Source of the DNA: S015-6 sp964384945
Lineage (GTDB): Bacteria; Desulfobacterota; DSWW01
Assembly (NCBI GenBank): GCA_964384945.1
Contig: CAYLMK010000012.1
Coordinates: 124,001-188,000, forward strand
Length of the DNA stretch: 64,000 nucleotides
Reading direction: 5' to 3'
Shown here: piece by piece, positions 40,567-49,675 of the stretch
Layout of the letters: each line of letters opens with the position of its first letter
Numbering within the stretch: the stretch's first letter is position 1
The notes under the pieces: model-generated
The model's input: the letters and a program-made list of their open reading frames with translations, nothing else
What the model was told of the DNA's origin: nothing
The model's database searches: none
Program-made: the position numbers and the translations under genes

Positions 40567-41790
40567 GTGATTCAGGCGTGTTCAGGTATACGGGGCCCCT
40601 TTTTTGTGAACCGGAAACCCGGACGTTACCTCTTCTGCGCTTCCAACACGCGGAGTGCGGGGCGATGCGTCATCGCTCGCACCCCAGGCACCCCCCCTGT
40701 CCGCGGCTGCCGCCGGCCCGGGCCCATCCTGCTGTTTCTCGGGCTGCTCGCGGCCGCAGGCGCACCCGCCCTGTCGGCCCAGGAGTCGCCCGGGTCTTCC
40801 GGCCCCCAATGCAACTATGAAGGGTCTCCTGTACAGCCTTTCATCGGGGGTATCTCCTTCTACCTCGACAATGATTTTATAAGCGGCAACGACAACCGAT
40901 ACACGGGAGGTCTCGGTTTTGTCTGGACCTCCGCGGCCACGGAAACGTACGGGGAGAAGAACCTGCACCGCAGAATCGCCAAGGCCTTCTCCTTCCTGCC
41001 CACCGTGGAATCCGAGGGCTACCGCGCCTATGTACAGTTCCGGCTGGGCACGGAGATGTACACGCCCACGGACATCACCTCCCTCGAACCCCCTCCCGGG
41101 GATCACCCGTACGCAGGCGTCATCTACGTGGACAGTTCTCTCTTCAGCATGAGCCGGGTCGCCAGCCATCAGTTCACCCTTCGGCTCGGGCTCGTGGGCC
41201 CTGCAACGGGGGCGGAGCAGGTCCAGACATGGATCCACGAGATCATCGACTCGCCGATCCCGCAGGGCTGGGACGAACAGTTGGGAAACGAGCCCATCGT
41301 GAACCTCTACTACCATTACAACCGCAGGCTCCTGAGGCGGTGCCCGCCTGATCGGTTCGGGCTCGATTTCTCATGGAAGGGGGGTGCCGGGCTGGGTAAC
41401 TATTACATCGGCGCCAACCTGGGCCTCACGGGGAGGATCGGCTACAGTCTTCCTGACAACTACGGGGTGACGCCTCTGCTCGGCGGGGCCGAATCCCTGG
41501 TGGGCATCGAGCCCCCGCGCAAGAGATTCCAGGTCTATGCATTCCTCTCGGCGGACAGCTTTGGAGTGCTTCGATGGCTGCCCACGGACGGCAATACCTT
41601 CAAAGACAGCCGGGAGGGAAACCGGGATGACTGGTTCCTGAGCCTGTCCGGGGGCATTGTTGTCGGATACAGCCGGGTGCTTCTGTCCTACAGGTACCAT
41701 GGCATCGCAGGCCTGCAGGACCCCGAGAACTTCAAGACGGAGAACCGGAACGATTTCGGGACATTCCTCCTGACGGTCTTTCTCGGGTGA
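40567..41790 (+). CDS. LpxR-type outer-membrane lipid A deacylase-like protein
   Basis: A protein of up to 407 residues. After an Arg-rich N-terminus and a hydrophobic signal (ILLFLGLLAAAGAPALSA, about 54-71) the rest is an outer-membrane beta-barrel of the DUF2219/LpxR family, with YLDNDFISGNDNRYTGG near residue 98 and GDHPYAGVIYVDSS near 178 carrying the Asn/Asp and His expected at the active site. LpxR removes the 3'-acyloxyacyl group of lipid A. The GTG at 40567 is the only clear start, giving an unusually long n-region. It overlaps the convergent ybgC gene by 59 bases. Confidence 0.75.
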   Translation: MIQACSGIRGPFFVNRKPGRYLFCASNTRSAGRCVIARTPGTPPVRGCRRPGPILLFLGLLAAAGAPALSAQESPGSSGPQCNYEGSPVQPFIGGISFYLDNDFISGNDNRYTGGLGFVWTSAATETYGEKNLHRRIAKAFSFLPTVESEGYRAYVQFRLGTEMYTPTDITSLEPPPGDHPYAGVIYVDSSLFSMSRVASHQFTLRLGLVGPATGAEQVQTWIHEIIDSPIPQGWDEQLGNEPIVNLYYHYNRRLLRRCPPDRFGLDFSWKGGAGLGNYYIGANLGLTGRIGYSLPDNYGVTPLLGGAESLVGIEPPRKRFQVYAFLSADSFGVLRWLPTDGNTFKDSREGNRDDWFLSLSGGIVVGYSRVLLSYRYHGIAGLQDPENFKTENRNDFGTFLLTVFLG

Positions 41791-42172
41791 GAAGAGACGG
41801 CGGGACCGGCCTGACCCTTCGATTTCTGTCGAGACAGACCATCTCGATCACGGCCCTCACTGCCGGCTTCTTTCCTTCGGGCCGCCACGCTTCCTGGTGA
41901 AAAACGACCTTGTACTTTCCTTCCGGTTCGCAGGATGTCCGTATGTCCAACCGGTCTCCGAAGCACGCTCCGTCAAAAAAGCCCATTTCGACACGGTACA
42001 CGGAAAACCCGATCCCTTCTTCCTCCCAGAGCCTGACGAGTTCTTCCGTTCCGATGAGGTTCTCCCGCGCCCTTTCGAAGTACTTCAAGTAGTTGGCGTG
42101 GTATACGACGCCCGAGTGATCCGTGTCTTCGTAATAGATCTGCACGGCGTAATGGGCGGCTTTGGCCTTCAT
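41732..42172 (-). CDS. ybgC: YbgC-type acyl-CoA thioesterase
   Basis: A 146-residue hot-dog-fold thioesterase with the signature YYEDTDHSGVVYHANYLKYFERARE near residue 13; Asp 18 is the expected catalytic residue. Hydrolyses short or aromatic acyl-CoA thioesters. About 15 residues at the C-terminus exceed the family length, because the gene reads into the convergent LpxR-like gene. It lies 25 bases after the dehydratase activator gene. Confidence 0.85.
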   Translation of the reverse strand: MKAKAAHYAVQIYYEDTDHSGVVYHANYLKYFERARENLIGTEELVRLWEEEGIGFSVYRVEMGFFDGACFGDRLDIRTSCEPEGKYKVVFHQEAWRPEGKKPAVRAVIEMVCLDRNRRVRPVPPSLLTRERPSGGMSRNRSGSPS

Positions 42173-42197
42173 CGCCGAAGATACCCTCCCTCGGTTT

Positions 42198-43013
42198 TCA
42201 GCCGTCCCTGCCTGCCACCCGGTCCCAGGCGATCATGGCCGCCCCGAGGGCCCCGGTCAGTTGCGGATCCCGCGGAACGGAGAGGCGGCACCCCAACCTC
42301 TCTTCCAGGGCGCGCACGACGCCGCCGTTCATGGCGACACCCCCGGTAACGGCCGCGGGCGCCTCGAACCCGACCCGGAGCGCAAGGCTTGCGACCCGGT
42401 CCGCGACGGCCTGGTGGATGCCGTTCAGAATATCCTCCACCTTTTCGCCCTTCGCAACCAGAGAGACGACCTCGGACTCGGCGAAGACGGTGCACATGCT
42501 GCTCACGCGGACGTTCTTCGCGGCCTCCCTTGCCCTCTCCCCCATGGCCTGCAGAGGAACGCCCAGACTGCGGCTCATCACCTCCAGGAAACGGCCCGTT
42601 CCGGCGGCGCACTTGTCGTTCATCGCAAAGTCCTGAACGCGGCCTTCTCCGTTGATCCGTATTGCCTTGCTGTCCTGTCCTCCGATATCGATGATGGTCC
42701 GCACCGAGCTTATCAGGGTGTGAACCCCGCGGGCGTGGCAGGTGATCTCGGTGACCGTCGCCCCGGCCTGGTCGGTGATTTCCCTTCCGTACCCGGTGGC
42801 CACGACGAAGGCGAGGTTCGGCGGCCCGGCGCCGATCTTCTCCAGAGCCCCGGACAAGGCCAGCCGGGAGGCATCCCTGCTGTTCGCTCCGGTAGGCAGG
42901 ATCGCGCATGACACGATTCTACGGTTCCGGTCGAGGAGGACGGCCTTGGTCGTCGTGCTGCCCGCATCGACGCCGGCCGCGAGATCTTCCCGGGAGGGAT
43001 CTCTTGCGCTCAT
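42198..43013 (-). CDS. 2-hydroxyacyl-CoA dehydratase activator (HgdC/BadF family)
   Basis: A 271-residue ASKHA ATPase with GVDAGSTTTKAVLLD at the N-terminus, DIGGQDSKAI near 109 and the Cys ligands of the bridging 4Fe-4S cluster in MNDKCAAGTGRF (near 133) and SSMCTVFAESE (near 170). It donates an ATP-energised electron to 2-hydroxyacyl-CoA dehydratases or benzoyl-CoA reductases. No such partner is encoded nearby, so it is an orphan here. Confidence 0.9.
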   Translation of the reverse strand: MSARDPSREDLAAGVDAGSTTTKAVLLDRNRRIVSCAILPTGANSRDASRLALSGALEKIGAGPPNLAFVVATGYGREITDQAGATVTEITCHARGVHTLISSVRTIIDIGGQDSKAIRINGEGRVQDFAMNDKCAAGTGRFLEVMSRSLGVPLQAMGERAREAAKNVRVSSMCTVFAESEVVSLVAKGEKVEDILNGIHQAVADRVASLALRVGFEAPAAVTGGVAMNGGVVRALEERLGCRLSVPRDPQLTGALGAAMIAWDRVAGRDG

Positions 43014-43336
43014 GGCCCGCCTTGGGACTCTCCATTTACGACATTGAAATAGAGGTTGAAAACACGATTCACCCTACCATGGGGGGTCCCTCGGGTCAAA
43101 GCTGTGCCGCATGGGAGGCAAGGGATCACCGATCCTTGTCCTTCCTTGACGCAGGGCGGAAGGGGATGGTACCATTACCCCGGTCGATCGGGATTCCAGC
43201 CATACGGGCAATGTAAATGCACAAACGGACCGCACGGCAAGGTTTCGTGACGAGGGGGTGATACGGTAGATCAGGATCATGGTCCAACGGAGGGTGAAAC
43301 AGGGGATCTCGAAGGTGTACCTTTTCGGGGGGGGAC
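43014..43336. other. Intergenic region between divergent activator and carD genes
   Basis: A 323-base stretch. Apart from the promoter at 43146-43175 and a G-rich ribosome-site region just before carD, I see no gene or strong structure. Confidence 0.5.
43146..43175 (+). promoter_or_regulatory. Probable sigma70 promoter for carD
   Basis: TTGACG (43146-43151) and TACCAT (43170-43175) are 18 bases apart, giving a leader of about 155 bases before the carD ATG. The match is moderate and the leader long, so a nearer start is possible. Confidence 0.4.
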
Positions 43337-43852
43337 ATGAATCCACCTACTTGCGATCTGCATGCGGATTTTCGCGTCGGCGACAAGGCGGTCTATCCCG
43401 GACACGGCGTCGGGGTGATCGAGGCCATAGAGAAGAAGGTGATTTCCGGGAATGAACAGCTTTTCTACGTCATGCGCATTCTCAACAACGGCATGACGAT
43501 CATGATCCCCAAGAGCAACGTCAACTCCGTCGGCCTACGGCAGGTGATCAGCGAGAAAGAGGTGAGCAAGGTCTATACGATCTTGAAACAAAAGGACCCG
43601 CCGCGGGAGAACCACCAGACCTGGAATCGAAGGTATCGGCAATACACCGAGAAGATCAAGACCGGGTCCGTATTCGAGATCGCCGAGGTGCTTCGGATCC
43701 TCTTTCGCCTGAAACGGGTGAAGGAACTTTCGTTCGGAGAGAAGAAGATCCTCGACACGGCGCAGAACCTTCTGATCAAGGAGATCTCTGTGGCCAAGCA
43801 ACAGAAAGAAGAGATCATCCGCAGGGAGATGCAGAGCCTGCTTACGGGATGA
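43337..43852 (+). CDS. CarD/CdnL-family transcription factor
   Basis: A 171-residue protein. The N-terminal RNA-polymerase-interacting Tudor-like domain is seen in FRVGDKAVYPGHGVGVIEAIEKK (first twenty-odd residues from 12), followed by a helical DNA-binding part (about 75-165). CarD/CdnL proteins stabilise open promoter complexes, notably at rRNA promoters. The start has GGGGGGGGAC just upstream, an unusually G-rich ribosome site. Confidence 0.85.
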   Translation: MNPPTCDLHADFRVGDKAVYPGHGVGVIEAIEKKVISGNEQLFYVMRILNNGMTIMIPKSNVNSVGLRQVISEKEVSKVYTILKQKDPPRENHQTWNRRYRQYTEKIKTGSVFEIAEVLRILFRLKRVKELSFGEKKILDTAQNLLIKEISVAKQQKEEIIRREMQSLLTG

Positions 43853-44019
43853 AGTCTCCCTCGGTGCCGCCTTCCGCAGTTTTTGTATCTCCACCGCCCG
43901 CCCTTTATTGATTTCCCCCGAAAACGTAAGATCGTAGAGACCGACAGCCCACTCCGGGCGGCCCGGAAAGGGGCCACCGCAACCGTAGGCGCAGCCGCCC
44001 GCAGGAAGGAGCGATTTCC

Positions 44020-45531
44020 ATGCAAGGACCGCCGCTGACTTTGTACAACACGCTTACCCGGAAGAAGGAGCCTTTCTCGCCCCTGGTGGAAGGGGAGGTG
44101 CGGATGTACGTGTGCGGCCCCACGGTCTATGACCTGAGCCACCTCGGACACGCGCGAAAGGAAGTCGTATTCGATGTCATGGTCCGTTATCTTCGCTTTC
44201 TCGGGTTTCGCGTCCATTACATCCGGAACATCACCGACGTGGACGACAAGATCATCACGCGTGCGAAGGAGACGGGCCTGTCCTGGGAGCAGGTGGCCCG
44301 CGAATTCGAGACGGCCTTCCACGAGGACATGGACGCGCTGGGAATTCTCAGGCCGGACGGGGAGCCGAGGGCCACGGAACACATCGAGGAGATGCAGCAA
44401 ATCATCCGAAGCCTCCTGGAGAAGGAGTTCGCTTATGTCTCCGAGACCGGGGTGTACTTCTCGGTGGAGGCCTCGAACCATTACGGGAAGCTCACCCACC
44501 GCAAGATCGAGGAGATGATGGCGGGGGCGCGGATCGAGGTGGACGAATCCAAGAAGAATCCCCTGGATTTCGCCTTGTGGAAGGCCTCCAAGCCGGGAGA
44601 ACCCTCCTGGCCGAGTCCGTGGGGTGCGGGAAGGCCCGGATGGCACATCGAGTGCTCCGCCATGAGTCGCAAGTTTCTCGGGGAGACCCTGGATATCCAC
44701 GGCGGCGGCGTGGACCTGGTCTTCCCGCACCATGAAAACGAGATCGCCCAGTCCGAGGCCGCGACCGGCAAGCCCTTCGCGCGCTGGTGGGTCCACAACG
44801 GATTGCTGACCGTCGAGAAGGAGAAGATGGCCAAGTCCCTCGGCAACTTCATCACCATCCGGGAGGCTCTCCGCGAGACGCATCCGGAGACCCTGAGGAT
44901 GTTTTTCCTGTCGCACCACTACCGGTCGCCCGTGGACTTCTCGAAGGACGCCGTCGAGAGGACCCGGAAGAATCTCGATTACTTCTACAACACGCTGCTC
45001 CGAATCGAGGAGATCTGCGGAAGGCAGGAGACGCCGCCCGGCACGGCGGGTGCGGGCCGGGAAGAAGCCTTGGGGCAGGAAATGGGGCCGGCGGGTTTCG
45101 AGTCGATCGGGGGCCTGACCAGCCGTTTCCATGCCGAGATGCAAGACGATTTCAACACCGCCGGGGCCCTTGGAGAGCTTTTCCGAGCCGCCTCGGCCCT
45201 CAACCGGTGGATGGATGAAGGAAATCCGGGTCGGTCGCAGCGGGGCAGGGAGGTGCTGGAGACCTTCCGGCGGGAGTTGCTGGGCATCGGCGGCGTCCTC
45301 GGGCTCTTTCGGGAGGGTCCCCTGCCTTGGTTCCAGGGGGTCGGCAAACCGGAACAGGCCGGCGGTGTGGGCCTCGCGGAGGAGGAAATCGAAGAGCGAG
45401 TCCGGATGAGGGAGACGGCCCGGCGGAACCGAGACTGGACCTCGGCCGACCGGATCCGTGACGAACTGGCAAAGCGGGGAATCGTGCTCGAGGACACGCG
45501 ACAGGGCACGATCTGGAAGCGCAACCCCTAG
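44020..45531 (+). CDS. cysS: Cysteinyl-tRNA synthetase
   Basis: A 503-residue class I synthetase with YVCGPTVYDLSHLGHARKEV (HIGH-type motif near 38), WHIECSAMS with the Zn-binding Cys near 210, and KMAKSLGNF (KMSKS-type) near 267. Length is normal. The ATG follows AAGGAGCGATTTCC. uvrB begins 25 bases downstream, so they are probably cotranscribed. Confidence 0.95.
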   Translation: MQGPPLTLYNTLTRKKEPFSPLVEGEVRMYVCGPTVYDLSHLGHARKEVVFDVMVRYLRFLGFRVHYIRNITDVDDKIITRAKETGLSWEQVAREFETAFHEDMDALGILRPDGEPRATEHIEEMQQIIRSLLEKEFAYVSETGVYFSVEASNHYGKLTHRKIEEMMAGARIEVDESKKNPLDFALWKASKPGEPSWPSPWGAGRPGWHIECSAMSRKFLGETLDIHGGGVDLVFPHHENEIAQSEAATGKPFARWWVHNGLLTVEKEKMAKSLGNFITIREALRETHPETLRMFFLSHHYRSPVDFSKDAVERTRKNLDYFYNTLLRIEEICGRQETPPGTAGAGREEALGQEMGPAGFESIGGLTSRFHAEMQDDFNTAGALGELFRAASALNRWMDEGNPGRSQRGREVLETFRRELLGIGGVLGLFREGPLPWFQGVGKPEQAGGVGLAEEEIEERVRMRETARRNRDWTSADRIRDELAKRGIVLEDTRQGTIWKRNP

Positions 45532-45556
45532 AGGCGGGATCGCGGGCAGCAGGCGG

Positions 45557-47551
45557 GTGGATCGATTCGAGCTCGTTTCTGAATTCGAGCCAAAGGGGGA
45601 TCAGCCGAAAGCGATCGCTGATCTGGTGGAGGAATTCCTCGGGGGCGCGAAGCATCAGGTCCTCCTGGGCGTCACCGGCTCCGGCAAGACCTACACGATG
45701 GCCAACGTGGTGGCCAGGGTCAACCGGCCCGCCCTGGTCATCGCTCCGAACAAGACCCTGGCGGGGCAGCTCTATAGCGAATTCAAGGCCCTGTTTCCGA
45801 ACAACGCGGTCGAGTATTTCGTCAGCTATTACGACTACTACCAGCCCGAAGCCTACCTGCCCTCCACGGACACCTACATTGAGAAGGACGCTTCCATAAA
45901 CGAAGAGATCGACAGGATGCGCCATTCCGCGACCCGGTCCCTGTTCGAGCGTCGTGACGTGATCATCGTTGCCAGCGTGTCGTGCATTTACGGCATCGGG
46001 TCTCCCGAGAACTACCGCCGGATGCTCCTGTTCATCCGGCAGGGAGAGGGCCTCTGCCGGGAGGCCCTCCTGAACCGGCTGATCGAACTCCAGTACCGAC
46101 GCAGCGATCACGATTTTTCCCGGGGCACCTTCCGTGTCCGGGGCGACGTGGTGGATATCCTGCCCGCTTACGAAGACGAGCGGGCGGTGCGGGTCGAATT
46201 CTTCGGGGACAGCGTGGAGGTCCTGAGCGAGATCGACCCGATGCGGGGAAGGGCCGTCAGGCAAATCGAAAAGGTGGCCCTGTTCCCGGCCAGCCACTAC
46301 GTGACAACCGCCGACCGCCTGGAGCGGGCGCTCGTGGGGATCGAAGAGGAACTGGAGGCGCGTCTGCGGGAACTGAGGGCCGAGGGCAGGCTGCTGGAAA
46401 TGCAGCGACTGGAGCAGCGCACGCGCTACGATCTCGAGATGCTTCGCGAGATGGGCTACTGCGCGGGAATCGAAAACTACGCAAGGCACCTCGACGGAAG
46501 GGCGCCCGGGGAGCCGCCGTACACACTCATCGACTACTTCCCGAAGGACTACCTGCTCTTTCTCGACGAGAGCCACCTGACGGTTCCCCAATTGGTAGGG
46601 ATGTATCAGGGCGACCAGTCCCGAAAGCGGACCCTGGTCGAGTATGGGTTCCGTCTGCCCTGCGCCCTGGACAACCGCCCGCTGAACTTCGCGGAATTCG
46701 AAGAGCGCGTTCACCAGGTCCTGTACGTTTCCGCCACGCCCGGCAGCTACGAGATGGAAAAGAGCGGCGGGGTCTTCGTGGAACAGCTCATCCGGCCGAC
46801 CGGCCTGGTCGATCCCGAGGTTCTCGTGGAGAAGGCGACCCATCAGGTCGATCATCTCCGAGCGGAGATCCGCAAGACGGTCGAACAGGGGGGACGCGTC
46901 CTGGTGACCACGCTGACGAAGCGGATGGCGGAGGACCTGACCGACTACTACCAGGAAACCGGAATCCGGGTCCGTTATCTCCATTCCGACATCAAGACGC
47001 TCGAAAGGATGGAGATCCTCCGGGATCTGCGGTTGGGGAAGTTTGATGTCCTGATCGGGATCAATCTCCTCCGGGAGGGGCTGGACCTGCCCGAGGTGGC
47101 CTTGGTGGCGATTCTGGACGCGGACAAGGAAGGGTTCCTGCGGTCCGAACGCTCCCTGATCCAGACGTTCGGCCGGACCGCCAGAAACGTCAAGGGCCGG
47201 GTCATCCTGTACGCGGATACGGTCACGCCTTCCATGGCCCGGGCCATGGAGGAGACGCAGCGGAGAAGAAAGAAACAGCTCGCCTACAACCGGAAATACG
47301 GGATCACACCGGAAAGCATCGTGAAATCGATTCGCGAGATCCGCGGTTCGGTCTACGAGGCGGACTACGCTCCGATCCCGAGCGCAGAGGAGACGGCTCC
47401 TGCCTACGGGAGCCTGGAGGATCTCAGGGTGAAGATCCGCGCGCTGACCCGCGAGATGCGGGAGAGGGCGGCCCGACTCGAGTTCGAGAAGGCTGCGGAA
47501 ATCCGGGACCAGCTCAAGGAGCTTCAAAAGGTGGAACTGGAATTGGGGTGA
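45557..47551 (+). CDS. uvrB: UvrABC system protein B
   Basis: A 664-residue damage-recognition helicase of nucleotide excision repair. Walker A GVTGSGKT is near residue 38, the YYDYYQPEAY beta-hairpin region near 92, DESHLT near 338 and a C-terminal UVR motif binding UvrC (RAARLEFEKAAEIRDQ near 640). The GTG at 45557 encodes the conserved start (DRFELVSEFEPKGDQP); the frame is open upstream into cysS. Confidence 0.95.
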   Translation: MDRFELVSEFEPKGDQPKAIADLVEEFLGGAKHQVLLGVTGSGKTYTMANVVARVNRPALVIAPNKTLAGQLYSEFKALFPNNAVEYFVSYYDYYQPEAYLPSTDTYIEKDASINEEIDRMRHSATRSLFERRDVIIVASVSCIYGIGSPENYRRMLLFIRQGEGLCREALLNRLIELQYRRSDHDFSRGTFRVRGDVVDILPAYEDERAVRVEFFGDSVEVLSEIDPMRGRAVRQIEKVALFPASHYVTTADRLERALVGIEEELEARLRELRAEGRLLEMQRLEQRTRYDLEMLREMGYCAGIENYARHLDGRAPGEPPYTLIDYFPKDYLLFLDESHLTVPQLVGMYQGDQSRKRTLVEYGFRLPCALDNRPLNFAEFEERVHQVLYVSATPGSYEMEKSGGVFVEQLIRPTGLVDPEVLVEKATHQVDHLRAEIRKTVEQGGRVLVTTLTKRMAEDLTDYYQETGIRVRYLHSDIKTLERMEILRDLRLGKFDVLIGINLLREGLDLPEVALVAILDADKEGFLRSERSLIQTFGRTARNVKGRVILYADTVTPSMARAMEETQRRRKKQLAYNRKYGITPESIVKSIREIRGSVYEADYAPIPSAEETAPAYGSLEDLRVKIRALTREMRERAARLEFEKAAEIRDQLKELQKVELELG

Positions 47552-47559
47552 CGAAGCCG

Positions 47560-47667
47560 TTGGCTATTAGCTCTTGGCTGTTAGCCCCCGCCGCCCCTTC
47601 CACAGGGAGGTACACACCCGGGGGGCTTGGTTGGGAGCTAATCGCTAGCAGCTAAAGGCTGCCAGCC
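47560..47667. repeat. Imperfect inverted repeat of the TTGGCTATTAGCT type, copy A
   Basis: Left arm 47560-47588 holds TTGGCTATTAGCT and TTGGCTGTTAGC in tandem; the right arm 47631-47667 is a diverged reverse complement (GGGAGCTAATCGCTAGCAGC). It sits between uvrB and uvrC. The 13-mer TTGGCTATTAGCT also occurs, on the other strand, in copy B at 55089-55214. Probably a small non-autonomous palindromic element. Confidence 0.6.
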
Positions 47668-47757
47668 AGGCACCAGAGGGCGGCTCTTGCCCCGTGCCTC
47701 TCTATGAAGTCGGGCACGGGCATGTGTACGAGCACGGGCGCGGAGGAGGAGCGATCC

Positions 47758-49674
47758 ATGCATCCGATCGAGGAAGCCATCCCTCGCCTGCCCCAACAGC
47801 CGGGCGTGTACCTGATGAAAGGGGAAAGTGGAAAGGTCCTCTATGTGGGCAAGGCGAAGAACCTGCGAGCCCGGCTTCGATCCTATGTGGGGGCCGGCGC
47901 GGACGCCCAGCCCAAGGTCCGTTTCCTCATGGCGAAGGTCAAGGATCTGGAACACATTGTGACAAAAACGGAAAAGGAGGCATTGCTTCTCGAGAACACC
48001 CTGATCAAGCGGTACCGTCCCCGGTACAACGTGAACCTGCGGGACGACAAGACCTATCTTCACATCCTGGTGGACCGAAATCATCCCTTTCCCCGTTTCG
48101 TCCCGGTTCGCAGGCCGAAGCCCCATGCCGGGCAGATCCTCTTCGGGCCCTATTCATCGGCCGCTGCGATGCGCGACACCCTGCGGCAGATCCACAAGAT
48201 GTACCCCCTGCGCACCTGTACCGATCGCGAGTTCCAGACGCGGAAGCGGCCCTGCCTGCAGCACCAGATGGGACGGTGCTCCGGCGCCTGCGTCGGGCGG
48301 ATCTCGACCGCGAAGTACAAGGAGATGGTCGATCAGGCCATTCTCATCCTCAAGGGAAAACGCGATGAAGTCCTGCGGATCCTCGAAACCGAGATGAAGG
48401 AGGCCTCTGAGAACATGCGGTTCGAGGAGGCGGCCGAGATCCGGGACCGCATTCGGGGGATGCGGCTGACCATGGAGCGGCAACGGGTCGTCGGCAGCCG
48501 GGGAGAGGACCGGGACCTGATCGGCCTGGTTGAGGAAGGGGGCCGCGTGCAGATCTCCTTGCTGATGATCCGGGAAGGCTGTCTCGTCGAGAGCAGGGGG
48601 TTTCCGTTTTCGGAAACGGTGATCCCCGCAGCCGAACTCCTGCGATCCTTCCTGTTGCAGTATTACTCGCAGGCGGGTCGGTCGATTCCCCCGGAGATCC
48701 TCCTGCCCCTGGAGTTGGAGGATCGGGAAGCGATCGAGGGGATTCTCTCCGAATTGCGGGAAGGCCCGTGCTCGCTGAAGACGCCGAAGCGTGGAGAGAA
48801 GAAGCAGCTCCTTTCCCTGGCGGACCTGAATGCGAGGTCCCTTTACGAGGAACAGGTGCGGGACGACCGACGCAGGCTCGCCGTGCTTCAGGAGGTCCAG
48901 AGGAGGCTTGCCATGGAGAAGCCGCCGAACCGGATCGAGTGTTTTGACATTTCCAACCTGCACGGCGAGCTGGCCGTGGGATCCCGGGTGGTTTTCCAGG
49001 AAGGGGCTCCTCATCCGGACGGGTACCGACGTTACCGAATCCGCGTTCCCAAGGGCTCGGATGATTACGGCATGATGTACGAGATCCTCCGGCGGCGCTT
49101 CGGCAGCGAGGAGGAGCGGCAGACGCTGCCCGATCTCCTTTTGATCGACGGGGGCAGGGGACACCTGGGGGTCGCCCTGAGGACCCTGGAGGAACTCGGC
49201 ATACGGGGCGTCCGGGCGGCCGCGATCGCCAAGATGCGCAGGCACGGGTCGGAAAAGGGGGAGTCGGCCGGAGGCGGCGAATCGCTCCCGGACCGGGTCT
49301 TTCTGCCGGGACGCTCCAACCCGGTCCGGTTTCCGCCTCATTCCAGGGGGCTGCACCTGCTGCAAAGGGTGCGGGACGAGGCGCACCGGTTCGCCGTCAC
49401 GTACCACCGAAGGCTGCGATCCCGCGAAATGGCGCGGTCCGAACTGGACGGGATTCCGGGGGTCGGGCCGAGGAGGAAAAAGGCCCTCCTGGATGCGATG
49501 GGGGACCTGGACAGGATCCGGGAGGCTACAATCCAGGAACTGCGGGCGGTCGCAGGGATGAGCGAGAAGGCCGCGCGCTCGATCCGGAACCGGTTTCGCA
49601 AGGGGCAGGAGGCCGAACCCGGCATGGACCTCCCGTCGAGGAGTCTTCCGCCGACCGAGAACAAGGAGCCTTGA
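47758..49674 (+). CDS. uvrC: UvrABC system protein C
   Basis: A 638-residue excision nuclease. The GIY-YIG domain starts with PQQPGVYLMKGESGKVLYVGKA near residue 10, the UVR motif RFEEAAEIRDRIRGM near 220, the RNase H-like C-terminal nuclease (ECFDISNLHGELAVGS near 395) and helix-hairpin-helix pairs (IPGVGPRRKKALL near 567). Start at 47758 has GGAGGAGCGATCC. The acyl-CoA dehydrogenase gene begins one base after its stop. Confidence 0.95.
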   Translation: MHPIEEAIPRLPQQPGVYLMKGESGKVLYVGKAKNLRARLRSYVGAGADAQPKVRFLMAKVKDLEHIVTKTEKEALLLENTLIKRYRPRYNVNLRDDKTYLHILVDRNHPFPRFVPVRRPKPHAGQILFGPYSSAAAMRDTLRQIHKMYPLRTCTDREFQTRKRPCLQHQMGRCSGACVGRISTAKYKEMVDQAILILKGKRDEVLRILETEMKEASENMRFEEAAEIRDRIRGMRLTMERQRVVGSRGEDRDLIGLVEEGGRVQISLLMIREGCLVESRGFPFSETVIPAAELLRSFLLQYYSQAGRSIPPEILLPLELEDREAIEGILSELREGPCSLKTPKRGEKKQLLSLADLNARSLYEEQVRDDRRRLAVLQEVQRRLAMEKPPNRIECFDISNLHGELAVGSRVVFQEGAPHPDGYRRYRIRVPKGSDDYGMMYEILRRRFGSEEERQTLPDLLLIDGGRGHLGVALRTLEELGIRGVRAAAIAKMRRHGSEKGESAGGGESLPDRVFLPGRSNPVRFPPHSRGLHLLQRVRDEAHRFAVTYHRRLRSREMARSELDGIPGVGPRRKKALLDAMGDLDRIREATIQELRAVAGMSEKAARSIRNRFRKGQEAEPGMDLPSRSLPPTENKEP

Positions 49675-49675
49675 A

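Noticed and set aside
43014..43336. tRNA or small RNA in intergenic spaces
   Set aside because: No T-arm GTTCGANTC-like sequence with an acceptor stem was found in any intergenic region of the window.
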